From Cannabis sativa (taxonomy: Eukaryota > Streptophyta > Magnoliopsida > Rosales > Cannabaceae), in contig NC_083610.1 of NCBI RefSeq assembly GCF_029168945.1, positions 47,819,429 to 47,883,428 on the forward strand: a stretch of DNA of 64,000 bases, given 5' to 3'. The position numbers were made by a program, and so were the translations under genes. The notes under the pieces are model-generated. The model ran no database searches. It saw nothing but the letters and a program-made list of their open reading frames with translations, and was not told the origin of the DNA. Each line of letters begins with the position of its first letter. Position 1 is the stretch's first letter. Below, one piece after another: positions 22,797 through 33,615 of this stretch.

Positions 22797-25700
22797 TTAC
22801 CCTTTGCCTTTAGCATTTTTCTTCTCCTTTAGTTTCTTTGACTTCTCCTTTCTGACTTGAACATCATCTTCAGTCTGATACCCACCAATCTGTTTCCTCC
22901 AAGCATGAGTAAATAAACTAACAGCCAAATCATCTCTGTAAGTTGCAATCCTATCAGCCATATTTTGTGGTATCTCATTTATCTTCCCATTGATGAACAA
23001 ATCAGCAAACTTAATCACAAAAACTCCACAATCACTGTATTTAATAAAAGTTTTAACAAACAAAAATATAAAAATATCAAACATAAAATATATATTATAA
23101 AACTGGTTATAATAAGAAAATTAAAGGAATATTAATAAACAGTATTAATAAAACTAGTTTCTATTATAGAGTTAGAAAATTTACCTCTTCTTTTGAGTAG
23201 GCAGCCCCTTAATGAAGGTATAATTAATAGGCTCCCTAATTCCCACAGAATATGGACCAACTTCCATGCTAAGATCTGGCCTCGATGCATAAAAGTTGAG
23301 GAATTCCAAGAAATAAGGCAACATCACAGAATATGCCTTAACATGGGGCAAGGCCTTGTTCTGATTGCGTAACCCAGATAAAGAGTTGTAAACATTAAGC
23401 ATCCTGTCCTTGATGCTAAAATGGATCAAAATCCAGTGAGATTGATCTTTCACATGAACAATTATAAGAACATGATCTGTGAAAACCCAAGCAGTATTTG
23501 AAAACAAATATTCTCCAAGAATATAGCGAGATATAACACTATCAAAATTAATTGTGCTCGGATTGGAATGATTTTCCAAAAATTTGTTATATTCGCTGAA
23601 AATCAACTGATCAAACACACAATCGGTTGTTGTTATCCTTTGGTTCAAAGATTGATCTTGTTTAACTTTCTTTCTTAGATAATAGAAAGCAACATTCATA
23701 TGCTACACAGGGAAAAAAAAAACAACACAAGAAACCAGTTATTAAACAAATAAACTAAAACTCGTTATTCAAAAATAAAACACATAATAAAACTAGTTTT
23801 ATACAAACATTAAAACAACAAACACAAAAAATATAATGTATAAGAAAACAATTAAAAAAAACTTACAGAATCTGAAAGGAACTTCCCACAAGTTTGGAGT
23901 GTGTAAAACCACATTTTCTCATCAATTTGAATAAAACTGAAGTCCATAGGGGGATCAATCTTATTATCAATGTCGGAGTATTTCTTCTTAGTTCTACATA
24001 TAAAAAAATAAAGAAAAAATTAGAAAGCTAACAAAAACACATATATACAAAACGCAAAATAAAAAACTAAAAAACTTAGATTACCTTTTCATATTTATAT
24101 TATGCTCTAACCATTGAATGAACTTCAAACACTGCTCACTAGTGTTATTATCTCCAATCTCATTTTTAAAAGGATTAAGCCCATCAACTATCAATTTATC
24201 TCCAATCAAAATATTCATCAAGCTGTCTTTGCCTGAATCAGATGATCCAAAATCAGTTATAAAAGGAGACAATACAATAGAACTCTCCTTCCGAATGCGC
24301 TATGGGTTTTCTGGCGTTTGATAAGAATCATCAAACACAACCATTTCCATATTATTATTTTTTTCACAAGAAGGCTGATCTTTTGAACACAAAACGTCTT
24401 TGATTGTATTGTCAACAACTTTCATAACATCAGGAGACAAATAATATTGACCATAATCAACATTGTCCTCATGAACCTACATAACAAAAAGAAACTAGTT
24501 ATATAAAAAGGGAAAAAAAAAGATTCAAAATCACATAAACTGGTTTCAAAATATAACAAAAAAATGGTTAAAACATGTACCGCAGACTTAACACTGGGAA
24601 CTGACAATTCTAGACCACCAACATCATCAGACAAATCCCGATAATAAGCCTGTAAAAAATTAAATAATTTGATTAAAAGATAAGAAAACCAGTTTCATAC
24701 ACAAAACAATAAGAAAAAAATAAATATTTTGACTAAAAGAGAAGAAAACCAGTTTCATACAAAAAACAATAAGAAAAAACATAAGGGTAACTATATTAAA
24801 AAAGTCATATTAACTTCAAAAAGCTATTTCAACAACAACATAAAAAAAATAAAATAATGGAACAAAAAATAACTTAAAAAACGGTGCCAACATTAAAACT
24901 AGTTTAATCAACAACAAATTAAACTAATTCTTCAATTTTTTTTTTTTAAAAAAAGAACAGTTTCTTTAAAAAAACATAAAGGAAAAAATACAATACAAAA
25001 AGAAAAATTAATCAAAAAATAGTAACAACTTAAAAAAAAAAAAAAAAAAAAACCAGTTTCAATGTGTCAATTATACTAAAGAATAATTACATATAAAAAA
25101 TTAAAAGAAACTAATAATTTCGTTAATATAAACAATAATAAACGATCTACCTCTCTATCAGAAGCACCAAACAAATCGGTTGTGTCCATCTTTTCATGAT
25201 TTTTGGAGGTCATCTTTTCAATCATCCCACTCAACTTAGCCAAATCCCCAGAGAACTCATCTTTGAAGATTGCCATCTCAATACGAATAGATGCTTGAGA
25301 ATCTTTAATAAATGATAAATTTCTGCAAATATTCTCAAACTTCTCCTCAAAATCCTACAAAAGACACAAAAAATATTAAATAAGATAATATGAAATGTTA
25401 GCAAAACAATTTGTAAAAAAAATGTTTGAAAACTGGTTTCTTACCTTCTCATCATCCACACTCTTAGGAAGATACACGGGTTGAAACTTAAAATTCTTCA
25501 AAAGACGATTACGTCTCTCAGCATCAGTAAGACGAAAATCATCTACAATGACCTGTTAAAAACCAGTTTCTATACTATAAAAAAGGCCAAATAAAAAAAA
25601 TCTAATAGTAAAACCAGGTACAAAGACTATTATACCTCAGGGTTATTGAAAACCTTTTCGAGTAAAGTCACAAAACCAGGAACATCGAAACTTTGCCAAT

Positions 25701-27143
25701 TAAGTATTCGGCGAAACTCAGAACCTTTCCTCACACAATATTCAGGGGACAAGCTAGGAATAATCTCATAAAGCCAAACATGAAAGGGAACAACAAATCC
25801 AGGAAGTTTGTACTTCTTGAAATTCTTACCCTTTGCTTCAAGTTCATCAAATATAGAATTACCATCCTTAATAGCAATTGTCAAATAGTAGAATGTCCTC
25901 TCCCAAAGCATTTTTCCAAATGCAAAACCATTTAGAACATCTAGATAATCATCACCATTAACAAGCCCAAAAAGAAAATTATCTACCTTTTTGTCATGTG
26001 TAAATCCAAACAAGTAGCAAGAGAGTAAATACACAACACCCATCTTAACTACATCATCATCATCAATGAGAAATTCTTGATCAAGAAAAACATCTCTCAC
26101 ATCCCTTCTTGTGACTTTGTCAGTAATGCCAAAGTTAGGAAACATCCTAGATTTAAACTTTAACATCTTCTTTTTGCTAAGAGGTTTCAAGTCGTATTGA
26201 CCACCACAATTAAAACCAGTTATAGCGGAAAACTCCTCTACTCCAAATCTAACGGCTTTAGAACCTATCTTATACCAACACTCCTGATCATCCCTCTCTG
26301 TGTTAAGTTGCCTTAATAACATAAGATGCACCAATTCTTTTTGAAAAACAAGTGTATGCATATCAAACAAAAACCCAAATGGCGTCTTTCGAAAGATTTT
26401 TTCTTGCTCACGTGAAAATCTTAACTTCATTTCAAGGAGGACACTTGTATCGTTGAAATCTTGAGCAACACCTCCGAATCTCTTTTTGGGTTTAATTTTA
26501 AAATAAAACACCTGAGATATAAATTCAAGAAACAAACAGAAAAACAATTTAAAATATCAAATAACAAAAATAAACAAACAAATACAAAAACAAAAAAAAA
26601 AAGTTTCACAAAAATCAAAACAACTTTGATGTACATAAAACCAGTTTAATAATGAAATATATAACCTACAAATAAATATATAAGGGATAAAAACCAGTTT
26701 CACAACAATAAAACTAAATTATAACAAAATATACAATTGACAAAAAGAAACCAGTTTCCTGTTATAATTACCGTAGGGGCAGCAGGAATAGATGAAACAC
26801 TCGGTTCCGTCGGGCGCTTTCTTCTTGTCACAGACTTCAACAGGGTTTTCTTTTTATCTTTACTTATAAAATCAACAATATGCTCATCATCTATGGAATC
26901 AGACAACTTTTCCTAAAAAATAACAAAAAAATAATGTAAATAATAATGAAACATTTTCAAATTAAAAAAAAAAAAAAGAAAAAAAAAACATATCTTAATA
27001 CAATAATACAAACACATACCATGTAAAATGTATAAACATACCATATTTTTCTTTGCTTTACCCTTTTTTGATATACCACTAATATTACGAGAAGATTTTC
27101 TTTTACCGCCAACGACTGAACCAGTTTCAGCAACTTGTTCCAT
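22797..27143 (-). CDS. DUF1985 - Ulp1-like cysteine protease gene of the MULE, ten exons, damaged
   Basis: Exons on the minus strand: 27143-27042, 26912-26772, 26511-25636, 25552-25445, 25354-25151, 24649-24581, 24476-24085, 23994-23867, 23702-23185 and 23034-22797, all with GT-AG sites; about 925 residues. Exons 1-2 are Lys/Arg-rich. Exon 3 is a DUF1985-type domain (FGFLFDMHTLVFQKELVHLM, FSAITGFNCG). Exons 8-10 are a Ulp1/C48 protease: HWILIHF holds the His, LPTQKK the Gln, and DCGVFVIKF the Cys. The catalytic Asp expected in VYDSL is Asn (VYNSL). Exon 7 has an in-frame TAG at 24302-24300, and an extra T near 23940 breaks the frame in exon 8. Ulp1 enzymes remove SUMO, and DUF1985 is found in transposon-borne plant genes. 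This copy is probably inactive as a full-length protease, but the N-terminal part up to the TAG stays open. Confidence 0.8.
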
Positions 27144-27877
27144 CTGTTAAAAAACATAAATACAAAGTGAAAACGAAATAAAATAGAAAGGATGATAACA
27201 AACACAAATAAATACAATTTAATAATTAAAGTCTAAAACTGGTTTATGAGCTCTTCCATAGCTACCAAAATTTAATAAATAAAACCGGTTTATAACAAGT
27301 ACAATAAAGACATTCTTTTTCTAGAAAAGATAAAATAAAGAGTATGAAAAATAGTAATGGTTGAGTAAAATAGTAAAATGTCAAAAGCAAGACCATGAAC
27401 AGAGAATATGGTGGGCAATGGTTGAGTAGTGTGACTCGACATGTGAGGATCTATGCATCTTATATAGACCCTGTTACATGCGAATTTGATCAAACCCATA
27501 TGGATAAGCTCACCTTTATTCTTGATGATGAGATAGGAAACTGCAGTGTATATGTTTAATGATGATGAGATACAAACTGAGTGACAATGAAATTAACATA
27601 AAGGAATGTAACATCTGGAAAACAGTTCAACAACCAAAGCATTACTCATATGATGTGTGTGTGGCATGGTACATCAAGCAATATGCAAAAGACACAAACA
27701 ATGATCAGAAATCTAATCAACAGTTGTAGTGTTCAACAATTTCCAACTTAAGATAAGACTTTGAAACAAAGATTGGGTCAGAAATGTTTAAGAAGATAAA
27801 ACAGGAAAAACAATTAGATCTAACAACGCTTACCCATTCAACGTTGAAACTCACACTCTTCACTATTGATCATTACC

Positions 27878-27963
<86 letters not shown>

Positions 27964-28800
27964 ATTGTATTAACTCACAACCATAAATCTCAAAAAAGTA
28001 CAACAAAACAAAACACATCAAAAAAGTACAACAAAACATAAACACATCAAAAAAGCTAATAAACAGTCCCCCACTTATTCTCATTCTGCTCTACATTTTG
28101 ATAACAAAATTTTTAACTCAAAATAGCAACCGATACTCTAACACCCATTCCCCCAACACTCGACACACACCTACATAAACTCAGCAAAAACAAGACAAAC
28201 AACACCTATTCAAAAGCACAAAACTTGCTTCACAGCATCATTATGAGGCTTGAAAAATTAAGAGAACAACATCAACTTACCACCTTATTAAACACAACAA
28301 AAAATGAAACACAAAACCACACACCCACCAACAAAAATAAATTCAAATATAAAACTAGAAATTTAAAACAACCCATAAAAAACAAATATAACCCGAACCC
28401 ATAAATCAACATAAATAATATAACATTTCCATATTTGAAACTTGTAACAACAACAACAACACTAAGATACCCACTAATCAAAAACATAAAAAAAAAAATC
28501 AAAAGATAATATGAACAAACCTTATAGCAACTCCAATCCACACCACAAACGAAAATGCAAACCGGTTTTCGCCGATGACTTGCGTGAGGATGACGCCGTC
28601 GAAATATGAAGGGAAAAAACTGTTAAGAAAAAGGAATAAAAAGAAGAACAAAACAAAGATAATGGGATGAATATCAACGAAGAGAAGAAAAAAATAAAGA
28701 GAAAGAAACCCTAGAATGGGATGCACAAACTGGTTAGAAGAGAAACTTTGAAATGATATGAAAGGAAAATGGTAGATGAGTAATAGAGGTACTCATTACA
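27144..28800 (-). promoter_or_regulatory. 5' region of the DUF1985-Ulp1 gene
   Basis: No supported coding frame. It contains a long (CT)n tract, A-rich sequence with repeated AAAAAAGTACAACAAAACA words near 27995-28045, and a GC-richer patch at 28558-28605. The patch may be a first non-coding exon. ACCAGTT-type motifs are sparser here (27237, 27284 variant, 28561 variant, 28728). Promoter role is inferred from position. Confidence 0.4.
27881..27958. repeat. (CT)n microsatellite
   Basis: About 39 uninterrupted CT units upstream of the DUF1985-Ulp1 gene; on that gene's strand it reads (GA)n. Confidence 0.97.
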
Positions 28801-29077
28801 TGCAGAAGTTGAAAAGACAAAGGCTGGTTTTGATTTTTTTTTTATTTTTTTTCTTAAAAAAAAAAGAACAACCCATGAAAAAAAAACGGTTGGCAAAAAA
28901 TAATATAAAATTACAAACATACCCTTTCAAATTGGGCTGAATACACAATATGGGATTTAAAATTGAATTTACAAAAATGTGGCAAAGTAAATACCATATA
29001 TAACTTTAAATTTAAATAAATGCCATATAAGGGTGGTAAACTTAAAAAAGCCATATTTTTCAAACTTTTTTGTAGAA

Positions 29078-29101
29078 TCCCATATTTGGTGTAATTTTCA
29101 C
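29078..29101 (-). repeat. Right terminal inverted repeat of the MULE
   Basis: On the minus strand it reads GTGAAAATTACACCAAATAT then GGGA. It is followed on the plus strand by the AAAGGAAAA duplication at 29102-29110. Confidence 0.75.
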
Positions 29102-29110
29102 AAAGGAAAA

Positions 29111-29591
29111 AGGGTCCATGTGGGCCTCTAAACACTTGTGAAATCTTGAGCATTGACACCTACCTTGGAATGTAAATTCTAACATTGGATCATTATTGAT
29201 AGCTTTGTAAACAAATTAATTTGACTAAGTCATTTTTTAAGAAAAACTCTACCATATTCTTTTCAAATAAGAGTTTATAATTTGAATGTTTATTCATAAA
29301 AATAACAAAGACAATTTAGATAAAACATTCTTAAATTTCAAAAGGGCTATGTATCGAGGTACTGTACTTTAATGTTATAAATACTACACACTTAAATTAT
29401 GAAATACAAATTAGACAAACCACTATATTACACAAGCTAATAATATAAAGTATTAAATTAAGGTTATTCTCAACCTTTGACTACTTGCACTACATCCAAG
29501 AACAACCTTGAAAGATGTGAGCTTTTGGATACCACTTCCACCAGATGGGACACCAATACCACCGTCAAGGGAGAAGACAAGCACATGTGAA
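29111..29591. other. Spacer with a GC-richer exon-like patch
   Basis: Mostly AT-rich. 29475-29590 is GC-richer and on the minus strand is open for about 35 residues, including DGGIGVPSGGSGIQKL. It could be a leftover exon of a host gene broken by the neighbouring insertions. I do not recognise the family. Confidence 0.4.
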
Positions 29592-30191
29592 CACTATTAC
29601 AAAAATTAATCAATTTTTTTTTCGAAGATTAACGCTATTAAAATTGACTATCGGTTTAAAATCGTTGGCAATTCTAACCCTCTAAAACTGTCGGCAATTC
29701 TATAGATTTGCCAATAGTTTTTAACCGATACTCGATTTTCCTCTTTTTCTCTCTTTCAAATGGTAATTATATATAACCCTAAACACGATTTGGATTATTT
29801 CTTAACAGATGAAATATTTTTCTTAAGATTTTAGTATTATTGTTGTTGTTGTTGATATAGTGTGGATTTGAGACTGTTTGCATTATTGTCGTTTGTTGGT
29901 ATGGATCTAAGATATATCTTGTATCTATATAATTTTTTTAATGTGTCCGTCGACAATTGTGGCTTACTATAGTCGATGTTTCGGCAAAGGAATTGTCGAC
30001 TGTTATAAATTGTTGGCTATAGTGCCAGATATTGCTGATAGTTTTAAACATTCGAGACATAGGCATTCTCTACTATCTTTTACTGATGCCTATTCCACTT
30101 GCGACAGTCGAATAGGCATCGGTCATAGAGACCGATGGTAATACCATACTTGGCTACTTTTAACAATCGAAAAATCCTTTTTTTAGTAGTG
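29592..30191. mobile_element. Possible short CACTA-type MITE
   Basis: The ends CACTATTACAAAAATT and, on the complement, CACTACTAAAAAAAGG resemble CACTA termini. The flanking triplets (GAA and AAA) do not match exactly, so the duplication is not proven. The interior has repeated, partly inverted CGGCAATT/AATTGTCG words and GCATCGGTC...GACCGATG pairs, as in CACTA subterminal repeats. Confidence 0.5.
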
Positions 30192-30780
30192 AAAATTCCA
30201 TATTGTATAAATACCAACTTATTAATTAATTAATAAATTAATAAAATGTAGAACAATAAAGTTAATACTGAAACAAATATTCTGTAATTATAGGCTGAGA
30301 TTTTGTAACTACATACCAGAAAATACAAATAAAGAGCAATAGTGCAGAAAAATAAAAACATACAAGATTTTTTATATGTAGTGTCAACAATCATTGGAGA
30401 ATGTTAATAGTCTATGATACCACACTTAGAGATAAGATTCATTAGTCCAATTTCAATAAATATAAAGTAATTGACTTAAACAAAATTTAGACTCCCTCTA
30501 ATGATTTTGTCACAATTGATGTACTCCTATTTGTTGAATTAATATCATTAAGCCACCAAAGTTTGACTCCCTTCAAATTACCTGCTGATAAATGTTTGAT
30601 TTCCTCCAATATAAGACTTATAGAAATCTTCTCTCGCAGAAAATAATACTTGCTTCTTCCAAATGCAAGAGTTGAATGAACATTCTCAAGGTTTGCACTT
30701 TATTCTTCTCTTTGTTAAATTGTTTCAATCACTAAAACAATTACAGAGATTCAGTATTACTGAGGTATAGTTGAACCACT
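30192..30780. other. AT-rich spacer
   Basis: No coding frame or transposon end recognised. It runs into the second LINE relic, whose 5' limit is unclear. Confidence 0.5.
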
Positions 30781-30789
30781 ATCCTCCAC

Positions 30790-31727
30790 ACGAGAAAGAC
30801 TCTTTACTATACTAGCCAAATTCATCTTGCTTCTTGGGATCTTGTTTGTACTAAGTGTTATGGAGGCTTCGGGTTTCGTGATAGATTAAGTGGAATAAAA
30901 TCTCGATTGCTCGGTTTAATTTGTGTGGGCTCTAACCACGAAGCAAGATGTTCTTTGGGTTAAATAGATTATTCCATCTACTTAAAGCACCAAGATTAAT
31001 TCTTGGATGTGAGAGAGAAAATGGGATATGAGTTGGTATTAGCGCAACTTTCTCAATCTCAGGAACCTGTTCTCTCAGGATGCAATTTTGGAGGTTAGAA
31101 AAGGGGGAAGATTTTGGGTACGTTAGTAAACTCTATAATATTTTGCTCACTCTTTATGCAAAGGTGGATAATTGTAAAGTGATTTGGTGTAAATTATCCA
31201 CATTAAAGCATAGATTTTTTCTCTGACAAGCCTCTCATAATTATTATTAACTAGAGACCACTTCATGACAAGAGGTATTCTTATTACGTGACAAAGTGCG
31301 CGATATAGGTGATGACTGTCATGCCATGCATCTTTTCTTTGAGTGTGATCATTTCTCCAAAAAAAATTATGGAGATGGTTCAGTCTTGGCTTGGTGTGGC
31401 CATTTGGCCAAATAATTACTCAGATTGGTTGGCGTAGATTTCCACAAAGAGACAGCATAGTTTACTTTTTGATGTTGCAACGGCTACTTATGCGGCAACA
31501 GTTTACTTTGTCTGGTGGAATCAAAATACTTTTATTTTTTAAGAGAAAATATTTATGCTTTCCTATATTGATCGTTTGATTAGAATGATCTTAAAATCTA
31601 GATTGTTGCTTGTTTATAGAAGGAAAATCTCTAAAAGAGATCAATAGTTTTATAATTTTGTTTGTAATATGTAAGTGTTCTTAGCTTTAATTAGTAGTGT
31701 GTCGGGTGTCGGTTGTTGCAACATATG
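30790..31727 (+). pseudogene. LINE ORF2 relic, RT C-terminal part and zf-RVT
   Basis: Translation in shifting frames gives CYGGFGFRD, AKVDNCKVIWCKLSTLKHRF and CHAMHLFFECDHFS followed by WLGV, the usual end of a plant L1 ORF2 (zf-RVT: H-L-F-F-E-C). Frameshifts and stops are frequent. The 3' UTR is interrupted at 31727 by the Gypsy element and continues at 44065. Confidence 0.75.
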
Positions 31728-32507
31728 TGTTGACCGAGATTTTCGGCAACTATTAAAATATGATTATAGTAGTGAGCTGTAAGAAAGCGAGATGAGGATT
31801 TTTACGTGGTTGGGGTGTTAATGAGCCTTAGTCCACGAGTCTTTGTTATTAATGGATGTATTTAATACAGATTCCACACTTGAGGGAATGTAGTCCTCAT
31901 AAATACAGAGAATGTTCTTGGTGAGTATTTACTCTTCTTGCTCATATGCAACCCAAGATTCTCGACCCCATTAAATGAGCTTTGAGGGGGTATTTATAGT
32001 GTTTTGGTGGGGTAATCCCTAGAATTGTTCTTACAAACGTATCTGTAAGTATCCATAAAGTTGGGTATTCCCAATGAATATACCATGGGTGATGCATGGT
32101 CAAATCCCTAGGTGCTGTAGGGTTTTTATGAGGAATGTCCTTTTTGCCTTGTGATTGACGCGACTCTTCGCAGAGTAGCCGTCGCTAGACTTAAATGATC
32201 ATTACTGTGGCGCTGCTGTTTGGGGGTTGTGCCGTCAGACTATATTGCGTGTTACAGTCCCAACACGCTTCCTCCCATGCGGCATTAAATGCGACTTGAT
32301 TGCTCAGGAGAGGCCTGACACATCCCGGAGGGGCTTCATGCTATGCGAGCTTCCGGGAGTACCTTGTACTCCGGGTGCCTCCTCCGGGACCTATGCCCAG
32401 GGTGCTTCCTTGGGGCGTACAAAGACTTATCAAATATTTACAAGTTATCTGATCCACGTGTCCCTATTCGACTGGTCCACGTATTTTGGGCGAATTCAGG
32501 GGCAACA
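31728..32507 (-). repeat. 3' LTR of the Gypsy element
   Basis: 780 bp; on the minus strand it begins TGTTGCCCCTGAATTCGCCC. It is preceded on that strand by the polypurine tract. It matches 43286-44064 except for scattered single differences and one T-run length change. Confidence 0.95.
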
Positions 32508-32520
32508 TTTACCCCCCAAG
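32508..32520 (-). other. Polypurine tract of the Gypsy element
   Basis: On the minus strand the bases before the 3' LTR read CTTGGGGGGTAAA, a purine-rich primer for plus-strand DNA synthesis. Assigned from sequence and position. Confidence 0.75.
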
Positions 32521-32940
32521 CCTTGTTTACTTGGAAAAATAAACCAAGGCTTGCTTAGGTGACTCCGGTTGACTCCTCGGTTCCCTGGCTCAAGCCCAGA
32601 GCGCGTGAGGGCACATTTAATGATGACATTTAATGCAGCGATTCGCTTTTTGCAGAGATGTCTCCGGCCGCCTCCTCGGTTTCTTGACACGAGCTCGGGG
32701 CGCGTGAGGGTGTGTCTAATGATGGCATTAAATGCAGCGATTCGCTTTCCTGCAGAGGCCGATTTGTTTCATGCCCTTTGATTGATGCGGCGCATTAATG
32801 GTGTCAGACGGATACTCAAACGTTTCCACCGCCTTTATGGCAGCTCGATCTGATCCGTTGATCTTTGGGTATTCGAATCGTGCATCTCCCCCACCGTACG
32901 ATTGGTAGGTGGTGACGCCTGTTCCTCATGCACTTTTGCC

Positions 32941-32948
32941 TATAAAAG
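32941..32948 (+). promoter_or_regulatory. TATA box of the antisense gene in the Gypsy element
   Basis: TATAAAAG preceded by TTTTGCC, 675 bases before the ATG at 33616. Downstream lies a leader with a likely 5' UTR intron: donor ACT|GTAAGT near 33145 and acceptor TTTTCACAG near 33607. The site is outside the LTR, so the gene would have its own promoter. Confidence 0.65.
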
Positions 32949-33615
32949 CCACCATCTTTCCTTCATTTTGGTTACTTTCCATTCCTTGCCATTTTTGCTC
33001 GAATTTCCCAGAGAGAAAATTCTTCAAAACAGCACGAACCGTCTTAGCACTTCGCCATTTCTTCCATTTTTCCGTGTTTGCTATCATCAGTTCTCCTCAA
33101 CTTTACTCGGCCACACTCAGGACCCCCAGTTCAACAATTTACTGTAAGTTTCTTGCATCCTTTGATAGTGGCATGCTTTTACTTGCTTTGTTTGTTTTTC
33201 TGGGTTTGTACTTTGAGATTTCTGGGCATGCAAGTGTTTAGGTTCTTCAGGCGTTCTGTTTTGTGTCTATTGCTTTAGTTGTAGGACCGCCATTATCATG
33301 CCTCTGTTATAATCGTGCATTTTTGTTGAAGAGAGCCATAGGTTCTTCGTTCGACGGTTGCTTAGGGCATAGAATGAGGTCTTTTCCCTTCTATTTCTTT
33401 TACTCTGTAAAACCATTTTCTGCGATTTTACTGCACCCGACACTTGTCCAGGGAATCTTTCTAGGGTTTTCCATGTGACACGTGTCTGGAGGGGGCCTCT
33501 TTCCAGCGGTTAGGGGACCCCCACTCCCTTTTTCTTGACTTAGGGTTTGGTATGGGACCTAACTGCTGGAATTTTCTCTTTCTCTCTTTTTTTTTTGTTT
33601 TTCACAGAATACAAA

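Larger units (their letters stand above)
19136..28734. repeat. Dispersed ACCAGTT/AACTGGT motif array, 32 exact copies
   Basis: By eye I count 32 exact copies on either strand, at 19136, 19235, 19276, 19308, 19721, 19796, 20074, 20709, 20832, 20880, 21439, 21484, 22080, 22283, 22407, 22515, 22732, 23101, 23734, 24538, 24688, 24748, 25052, 25431, 25562, 26215, 26640, 26694, 26750, 27120, 27237 and 28728. Four AACTAGTT and two ACCGGTT variants add to these. The wider consensus is AAACYRGTTW, nearly palindromic. Five copies lie in exons and the rest in introns and intergenic parts. About one copy would be expected in 9.6 kb of random sequence. Confidence 0.9.
18359..29101. mobile_element. Complete Mutator-like element (MULE) with transposase and DUF1985-Ulp1 gene
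   Basis: The element is bounded by a perfect 9-bp duplication AAAGGAAAA at 18350-18358 and 29102-29110, the length diagnostic of Mutator elements. The ends are short diverged inverted repeats, GGGTTATTTACATAAATATG on the left and GTGAAAATTACACCAAATAT on the complement of the right, both followed by GGGA. More weakly matched ATATGGCA-type sequence continues inward for about 120 bases. It holds two convergent genes: a transposase rightward (19354-22017) and a DUF1985-Ulp1 gene leftward (27143-22797). Such MULEs resemble the Ulp-carrying Kaonashi group described in Arabidopsis. Its non-coding DNA is packed with ACCAGTT motifs. Confidence 0.9.

Noticed and set aside
27784..28041. Open frame with a Leu-Ser repeat
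   Set aside because: Product of the (CT)n microsatellite; no other protein features.
29592..30191. Firm CACTA call for this short element
   Set aside because: Termini fit but flanking triplets differ, so it is kept only as a possible MITE.
32227..32562. 111-residue frame in the Gypsy LTR, repeated at 43784
   Set aside because: LTR sequence present in both copies; no protein features, and it crosses the LTR boundary.
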